Shown piece by piece: positions 19,483 through 23,257 of a stretch of DNA of 23,257 bases. The notes below the pieces were generated by a model that worked only from the letters and a program-made list of their open reading frames with translations, ran no database searches and was not told the DNA's origin. This DNA is from a virus: IMG/VR virus record IMGVR_UViG_3300011254_000441, positions 1 through 23,257 of that record; one strand, given 5' to 3'. Position 1 is the first letter of the stretch. Each line of letters begins with the position of its first letter. Position numbers and translations under genes: made by a program.

Positions 19483-20987
19483 ATGAAAATATAGATGATG
19501 ACTGGATGACTACAGATGAATATGATGACAGTATTCTAGATGAAATGCCAATAGAAGAAAAAACAGAAATAGTAAAGGGAGATAAACTACCGGAACTATT
19601 AGAAGGATGGGTTAAGGAAGCAACAAATGTTTCTCACTACAATGATATTCCCGCCGCTATGACGGGCTTAGTTATATTAGGACAAGCAATCAAGGAGTTT
19701 GTAAGAATACCAATTAAGGCTTCGATAGTAGATAGTAGAATACACTTTGTTTGGATTCAAACTTCGGGAACTGGAAAAAGTGAACTGATGAACTTTGTAA
19801 TACCCGTTTCGGAAAAACTTTGGGATAAAATTAATGCCTTAGAAGGATATAGACCAAACGAACAAATAGAATCACATGAGAAACTTGAGAGGTTTGATAA
19901 TTTTGATGTAGTCGAATACACAGATGCCGCCCTTATTGGGTATCAAAAGCAAATTATTCTAAGGGATGCTGATGAAGACCAAGGGCTTGAAGCAGGAGAC
20001 ATTGATTGGGAAGCAGTAAAGGGTTCTCTTGACGGACACGGACTAGCCCGTTGGGATGAGTTTACAAACGCAGGTGTTTTCAAGCAGTCTCAACATAAAG
20101 AGAGTGTAGTTACATACCTAAATACTCTAATGAATCCAATAGGGGGTTCTTCTCAAATAATTACTAAGAAATTAAAAGAAGGCCCAAAGGTATTTTGCCA
20201 CTCCGAGCGTTCTGTACTAGCCACTACCTTTCCTCCCGAAAATTTAGACAAAGCAATCACTGAAACAGGTTTATTTCAAAGAGCAGTATTGTATATTTGG
20301 GAAGTACCCGAACATATCAAGGATGAGATTGATGACATGGTTACTGATAACTTCGGTGTCTTTGAAGACATCAACTTACCAATTGATAAATACACAGATG
20401 GTTTCTTTGAAATATATAAACTAACTAAGGCTAGATATCTAGAAGTCGGTGAAGAAGCAACTAAAACAATTAGGTATTCTAAGGCATTTAAAGAAGCCTT
20501 ACATTTGAGAAAAAGAGATTTGAGGAGAATGGTTTCGGAAGAAGAGGGCGTGATTAGAGATACTGCTAGAACCTTTATGACTAGGCTTCTAATTATGATG
20601 GGGAAAATATCCGTACTTTGTTGTGTAGCCGAATCCAAGGACATAAAAGACCCAAGTAAAAGGTTTATAGTAAGTGCTAGAAATGTGAATCAAGCCTCTT
20701 TTATTATCCGCAACTGCTATAAATCATTGATTGGGTGGTTCATACATAGCCTTAAGGTGCGAAAGTCGGACTTGGTTAAAAACGGAAAGGGTGCGCTGTT
20801 CTTAAAAATCTATAATGAATTAAAGGATAAGGAAGGATGGGCAACTAAAACAGAACTTTTTGAAAGAGTAAAGAAGGATGGGAGAATTGGGAAAAGTCAA
20901 ATATATGCTCACTTCAAACCAATACAAAACCATTTTGAAATTAGAAAGGAAGGAAAAACCGCATACTTAAGACTAAAAGGTGAATGA
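19479..20987 (+). CDS. Likely replicative helicase-type ATPase (DUF3987/MCM-like) with C-terminal winged helix
   Basis: The product has 502 residues and starts on an ATGA overlap after AAGGTGAAA. The N-terminus is acidic. Walker A is Q-T-S-G-T-G-K100-S. The Walker B-like segment L-A-R-W-D193-E194-F-T-N-A carries the acidic pair. A sensor-like strand S-V-L-A-T-T-F-P-P and an arginine-finger-like G-L-F-Q-R268-A-V-L-Y follow. The segment order (D-E-F, N-P-I-G-G, a sensor, then 'G-L-x-x-R') resembles DUF3987-type primase-associated helicases, and more distantly MCM. The last 70 residues (about 430-502: T-K-T-E-L-F-E-R-V, S-Q-I-Y-A-H-F) look like a winged helix for DNA. It is the only helicase candidate in the window and lies after primase, so it is probably the replicative helicase. 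Confidence 0.75.
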   Translation: MNENIDDDWMTTDEYDDSILDEMPIEEKTEIVKGDKLPELLEGWVKEATNVSHYNDIPAAMTGLVILGQAIKEFVRIPIKASIVDSRIHFVWIQTSGTGKSELMNFVIPVSEKLWDKINALEGYRPNEQIESHEKLERFDNFDVVEYTDAALIGYQKQIILRDADEDQGLEAGDIDWEAVKGSLDGHGLARWDEFTNAGVFKQSQHKESVVTYLNTLMNPIGGSSQIITKKLKEGPKVFCHSERSVLATTFPPENLDKAITETGLFQRAVLYIWEVPEHIKDEIDDMVTDNFGVFEDINLPIDKYTDGFFEIYKLTKARYLEVGEEATKTIRYSKAFKEALHLRKRDLRRMVSEEEGVIRDTARTFMTRLLIMMGKISVLCCVAESKDIKDPSKRFIVSARNVNQASFIIRNCYKSLIGWFIHSLKVRKSDLVKNGKGALFLKIYNELKDKEGWATKTELFERVKKDGRIGKSQIYAHFKPIQNHFEIRKEGKTAYLRLKGE

Positions 20988-20988
20988 A

Positions 20989-21222
20989 ATGATAACATGG
21001 GAAAATACATTTATAGTGTTTGATGTAACGAAAGGGCCGAAAGTAATTATTGAAACTCTCAATACTTACGGTGAAGAAGGATGGGAATGTGCGAGTATGC
21101 TCACTGTAGCAAACACGAACATTGTCGCCTTTCTAAAGCGAAAGCAGGGTGAAGAACCTAAAGGCAACGACGAAGCAGAAGAGATTAGTAAATTGTGGGC
21201 CACAAATGGTAAAGGAAAGTGA
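20989..21222 (+). CDS. Small DUF4177-like protein
   Basis: The product has 77 residues; the ATG at 20989 follows AAAAGGTGA, and a GTG at 20980 is an alternative start. The core strand-helix-strand pattern (T-F-I-V-F-D-V, L-N-T-Y-G-E-E-G-W-E-C, N-I-V-A-F-L-K-R) resembles the DUF4177 fold, in which a G-x-E-G-W-E turn is typical. The C-terminus is acidic and disordered. It ends five bases before the exonuclease start. The function is unknown in the family. Confidence 0.65.
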   Translation: MITWENTFIVFDVTKGPKVIIETLNTYGEEGWECASMLTVANTNIVAFLKRKQGEEPKGNDEAEEISKLWATNGKGK

Positions 21223-21226
21223 TTAC

Positions 21227-21820
21227 ATGAATGTAATGGCTTTGGATATTGAAACCAAGAATATGTCGCATGAAATAGGCGGCTTTGGTAATACCCACAT
21301 GTTTCAAGTATCAACAGTTGCAACATGGGATGGTAATGTTGGAACAGTATATGTTGATGAGCCGGTAAACACTTTTGGAAAAAGCGGTCACATAGTTAAA
21401 TCATTAAGTGATTTAAAATATGATTTAGATGAACACTTTGAGAAGGGTGGAGTAATATTAGGACATAACATTGTTTCCTTTGACCTACCCATATTAAAAA
21501 ACTCAATGGATATCTACTGTATTAGAAAGTACTTAGATGAGAAGAGGTATATTGACACTAGCCGACTATTGACGGCAGGTCATGGCGAGAGATTTAGGCT
21601 ACAAAATCTAGGTGAAAATACGCTCAAACAGGATAAACTAATGGATAGTGCTGATGCACCTAAACTTTGGAAAATGGGCCGCTATGACGAAGTAGTAGAG
21701 TATTGTTTGAAAGACACTCAAATCGTTTATGACCTTTGGAAGTATGGTAAAGACAACGGTATTGTAAAGGCGTTTTCGATTGAGAAAGAAGAATTTGTAG
21801 AATTGGAGGTAGATTGGTAA
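21227..21820 (+). CDS. DnaQ-like DEDDy 3'-5' exonuclease
   Basis: The product has 197 residues; the ATG at 21227 has GGAAAG upstream and begins right before the first catalytic motif. D7-I-E9-T is Exo I, G-H-N-I-V-S-F-D86 is Exo II, and Y159-C-L-K-D163 is Exo III of the DEDDy type, so all catalytic residues are present. The order resembles the exonuclease domain of PolB-type enzymes standing alone. It could provide extra proofreading or end-trimming, which may matter because the polymerase's own Exo II motif is altered. It overlaps the next start by one base (TAATG). Confidence 0.9.
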   Translation: MNVMALDIETKNMSHEIGGFGNTHMFQVSTVATWDGNVGTVYVDEPVNTFGKSGHIVKSLSDLKYDLDEHFEKGGVILGHNIVSFDLPILKNSMDIYCIRKYLDEKRYIDTSRLLTAGHGERFRLQNLGENTLKQDKLMDSADAPKLWKMGRYDEVVEYCLKDTQIVYDLWKYGKDNGIVKAFSIEKEEFVELEVDW

Positions 21821-21972
21821 TGGAAACTATGGATTGGTTTGGACTTTTGTTCTTTATTATAATAGTCACATTGTTGTTCTTTGCCGCTTTTGGAGGGTCT
21901 AATTTGACCGACCAAAGCGTAGAAGAATATATGAAGAGATTAATGAAAGAAGCCCAAGATGAAAATAAATGA
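21820..21972 (+). CDS. Small membrane protein
   Basis: The product has 50 residues, with the ATG overlapping the preceding stop (TAATG) and GGAGGT a few bases before. A hydrophobic N-terminal helix (F-G-L-L-F-F-I-I-I-V-T-L-L-F-F) spans about residues 7-24. A charged soluble tail follows (S-V-E-E-Y-M-K-R-L-M-K-E). This is a signal-anchor layout. Its stop overlaps the next start (ATGA). The function is unknown. Confidence 0.65.
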   Translation: METMDWFGLLFFIIIVTLLFFAAFGGSNLTDQSVEEYMKRLMKEAQDENK

Positions 21973-22100
21973 CTTTAAGACAAGAATGTGTAGATTGTGG
22001 TGAATCTACAATAGCCCTTAGAATACAAGGGTTTTACATAGGCTCTTCAAAAAAAGTCAAACTTTGGGAATGTAGAAACTGCGGTAATATTTGGAAGTAA
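21969..22100 (+). CDS. Zinc-ribbon microprotein 4 (last gene of the operon)
   Basis: The product has 43 residues. C7-V-D-C10-G and C35-R-N-C38-G form a full zinc ribbon with a strand-rich middle (K-K-V-K-L-W-E), similar to the zinc ribbons of TFS or RPB9-like transcription factors in spacing and in the C-x-x-C-G knuckles. The catalytic D-E dipeptide of TFS is absent. The gene ends two bases before the terminator hairpin. It may bind DNA, RNA polymerase or another protein. Confidence 0.7.
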   Translation: MTLRQECVDCGESTIALRIQGFYIGSSKKVKLWECRNCGNIWK

Positions 22101-22102
22101 TT

Positions 22103-22156
22103 AGGTCACTCGACTTCACCCCTTAATTGGGCGTGAAATCGGGTGGCCTTTTTTTT
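22103..22156 (+). terminator. Hairpin plus U8 terminator of the + strand operon
   Basis: The arms 22103-22119 and 22133-22149 pair over 17 positions, with 14 Watson-Crick pairs, two G-U pairs and one C-A mismatch. CCC/GGG can pair further inside the loop. Eight T's follow (22149-22156). In RNA from the minus strand the two G-U pairs become A-C mismatches, so the fold favours the + strand transcript. It lies two bases after the last gene and before a convergent gene set. Confidence 0.85.
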
Positions 22157-22192
22157 ATGGCGTTTTTTTCATCTATTATTTTAAAAAATAAT

Positions 22193-22217
22193 AAAAAAAG
22201 AATTTTAAATTTCTTTT
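22193..22217 (-). terminator. Possible weak terminator for the minus-strand genes
   Basis: AAAAGAA at 22196-22202 can pair with TTCTTTT at 22211-22217 around an 8-base loop. In the minus-strand transcript the hairpin is followed by U-rich sequence. It lies five bases beyond the last minus-strand gene. The region is extremely AT-rich, so chance pairing is quite possible. Confidence 0.3.
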
Positions 22218-22221
22218 ATTA

Positions 22222-22311
22222 CTAATCAAAGAAATCTGAAAAAAATAATAACCAAAGTAATGAAAAACCAATAAGACAACTAATAGTAAAAGCAAAAAAT
22301 AAAGGAATCAT
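22222..22311 (-). CDS. Membrane microprotein
   Basis: The product has 29 residues. The start overlaps the stop of the gene before it (TAATG), so it is translationally coupled. Almost the whole peptide is hydrophobic (F-F-A-F-T-I-S-C-L-I-G-F-S-L-L-W), ending D-F-F-D. It would be a single transmembrane helix. Small phage membrane peptides such as holin-like proteins look like this, but no function is shown. Confidence 0.45.
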   Translation of the reverse strand: MIPLFFAFTISCLIGFSLLWLLFFSDFFD

Positions 22312-22418
22312 TAACCACACACCTCACACATTAAATAATGAACACTTGTCATAGCAATAGGAAAAGAAACTATTATTAATAATAATAGTGTTTTTGAAAA
22401 CAATTCATTAATACTCAT
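22311..22418 (-). CDS. Membrane microprotein with terminal Cys pair
   Basis: The product has 35 residues, starting ten bases after the stop of the beta-propeller gene. A hydrophobic helix (T-L-L-L-L-I-I-V-S-F-P-I-A-M) is followed by C-E-V-C-G at the end. It is the middle gene of a three-gene minus-strand run. No strong ribosome-binding site is visible, so confidence comes from coupling and the hydrophobic pattern. Confidence 0.45.
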   Translation of the reverse strand: MSINELFSKTLLLLIIVSFPIAMTSVHYLMCEVCG

Positions 22419-22427
22419 AATATCACA

Positions 22428-23257
22428 TTAAAAAGTATATCTACAAACCTTTGGCCCAATATTACTGTCGAGTGCATCGGGGTGAACCGGCCCAATGAAT
22501 AATTTTGTTCCATCGGAGTTCCAATCAAAACCACCAATAAAAGTAGATGCCGTTGAAGAATATTGCCCTATATCATTATTAACACTCATTGAACGAGCAA
22601 ATGAAGCGGTTGATACATCAAAACCAGTGCTAAGGTCAAACTCGGCTAATTTAGGATGGTTTGCACTTCCCGAAGCAGGATTACCTGCCGAGTTTCTGTA
22701 AGAGATGAACATTTTAGTCCCAGTAGGATTGAATCGAATACCAGTATAATTAATCATATTGTCTCCATCATCATCTGTCGTTCCACTTAAATTATTAGTT
22801 GTTTTACTACCGGCACTTAAATCCCATGCGGTGTTTAGAGTAAGCGTAATTACTGAACTACCATCTGCTACGAATAATTTAGTTCCTGTGTCATTAAATG
22901 CTAAACCCTGCGCCCCCGAACTATACAAAGAAGAACTTACAGTTTGAGTTGAACCAGTAGTAGTTCCGATATCATATGCCGTTGAAAGAGCATAACGCAC
23001 GATATTAGTAGAAGCATTTACTCCACCAATATAGATATAGTTTCCGCTATCGCCAAACACTAATGCTCTACTAGTATTGTTGCCTATACTAAGTGTATCA
23101 TCTGCTGATGAAAAACTAGGAACTGCACTATCATCAAAACTATATGACTTAATAGATGATGACGGATAATCTGCTAAAAGTAGTTCATCCGGCCCATTTA
23201 CTAATTCAGTAATGTTCAGACCAGTCGCCGCCCCATAATCGGAAAATGAAATACCAT
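22428..23257 (-). CDS. Beta-propeller-like repeat protein, likely virion or tail component (5' truncated)
   Basis: The frame stays open to the end of the window, so the N-terminus lies outside; a GTG at 23060 is internal. About 276 residues are visible. Units contain a strand ending G-T-K-L-F or G-N-Y-I-Y: F-G-D-S-G-N-Y-I-Y-I-G, F-N-D-T-G-T-K-L-F-V-A, F-N-P-T-G-T-K-M-F-I-S and W-N-S-D-G-T-K-L-F-I-G. These are blades of a propeller, and the linkers are Ser/Thr/Gly-rich. Such proteins are frequent among marine phage tail fibres and baseplate or adhesion proteins. It is rich in Ser, Thr, Asn and Gly and almost free of Cys, unlike the replication genes. It begins the opposite-strand module, probably the structural genes. 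Confidence 0.75.
   Translation of the reverse strand, partial: GISFSDYGAATGLNITELVNGPDELLLADYPSSSIKSYSFDDSAVPSFSSADDTLSIGNNTSRALVFGDSGNYIYIGGVNASTNIVRYALSTAYDIGTTTGSTQTVSSSLYSSGAQGLAFNDTGTKLFVADGSSVITLTLNTAWDLSAGSKTTNNLSGTTDDDGDNMINYTGIRFNPTGTKMFISYRNSAGNPASGSANHPKLAEFDLSTGFDVSTASFARSMSVNNDIGQYSSTASTFIGGFDWNSDGTKLFIGPVHPDALDSNIGPKVCRYTF

Noticed and set aside
22157-22221. Origin of replication in the AT-rich spacer
   Set aside because: The stretch is AT-rich, but I see no iterated motif or strong palindrome beyond the weak hairpin; composition alone is not enough.
22495-22947. Plus-strand open frames opposite the beta-propeller gene
   Set aside because: The minus frame has clear repeated G-T-K-L-F blades over the full stretch; the plus frames have no start signals or motifs.

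Overview
The window looks like part of the genome of a head-tailed double-stranded DNA virus of marine archaea, most like the 'magroviruses' proposed to infect Marine Group II Euryarchaeota (Poseidoniales). This assignment is an inference from gene content. Nearly a full archaeal/eukaryotic-type replication set is packed into one AT-rich, tightly overlapping + strand gene train: ATP-dependent DNA ligase, clamp-loader large-like and small subunits, PCNA-like clamp, family B DNA polymerase, PriS-PriL-type primase, a likely helicase, an XPF-type nuclease and a Cas4/RecB-like nuclease. A separate module on the opposite strand looks structural. There are no rRNA, tRNA or ordinary cellular housekeeping genes. 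The first 45 bases are Illumina adapter, so the left edge is an assembly end, not a biological one.

Layout. (1) 47-2227: end of an acidic nonapeptide-repeat protein, a small gene, then a group I GroES/GroEL pair. (2) 2230-4881: a Zn-cluster protein, a PC4-like ssDNA-binding protein with a TTG start, two unknowns, and the ligase. (3) 4886-9246: small proteins, a divergent clamp-loader large-subunit-like ATPase with a terminal PIP box, winged-helix-like proteins, RFC small subunit, and a probable ssDNA-binding protein. (4) 9247-9360: the only sizeable gap in the train. (5) 9361-13129: two small proteins, a Sak4/RecA-like ATPase, the sliding clamp, and the N-terminal two thirds of PolB. (6) 13126-15178: nine small genes and a DNA methyltransferase lying between the two PolB halves. 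(7) 15179-22100: PolB C-terminal part, Cas4-like nuclease, primase, XPF-type nuclease, helicase-like ATPase, DnaQ-like exonuclease and small proteins, ending at a strong hairpin-U8 terminator. (8) 22222-23257, minus strand: two tiny membrane proteins and the C-terminal part of a beta-propeller-like protein.

How it fits together. Primase and helicase would start synthesis. The RFC-like proteins would load the clamp. The split PolB, whose C-terminal piece ends in a PIP box, would extend on the clamp. The SSB-like protein would coat single strands, the ligase would seal nicks, and the nucleases and Sak4-like ATPase would process recombination intermediates. GroES/GroEL may help fold viral proteins.

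The most unusual points are: the PolB split just before catalytic motif C, with altered motifs B and C and a Zn-ribbon-like insert in each half; a methyltransferase gene bracketed by 21-bp direct repeats that each carry a ribosome-binding site and stop/start overlap; PIP boxes at the extreme C-termini of two proteins; many Cys-rich and membrane microproteins; and a five-unit nonapeptide repeat in the truncated first gene. All functions are read from motifs by eye and no database search was run.
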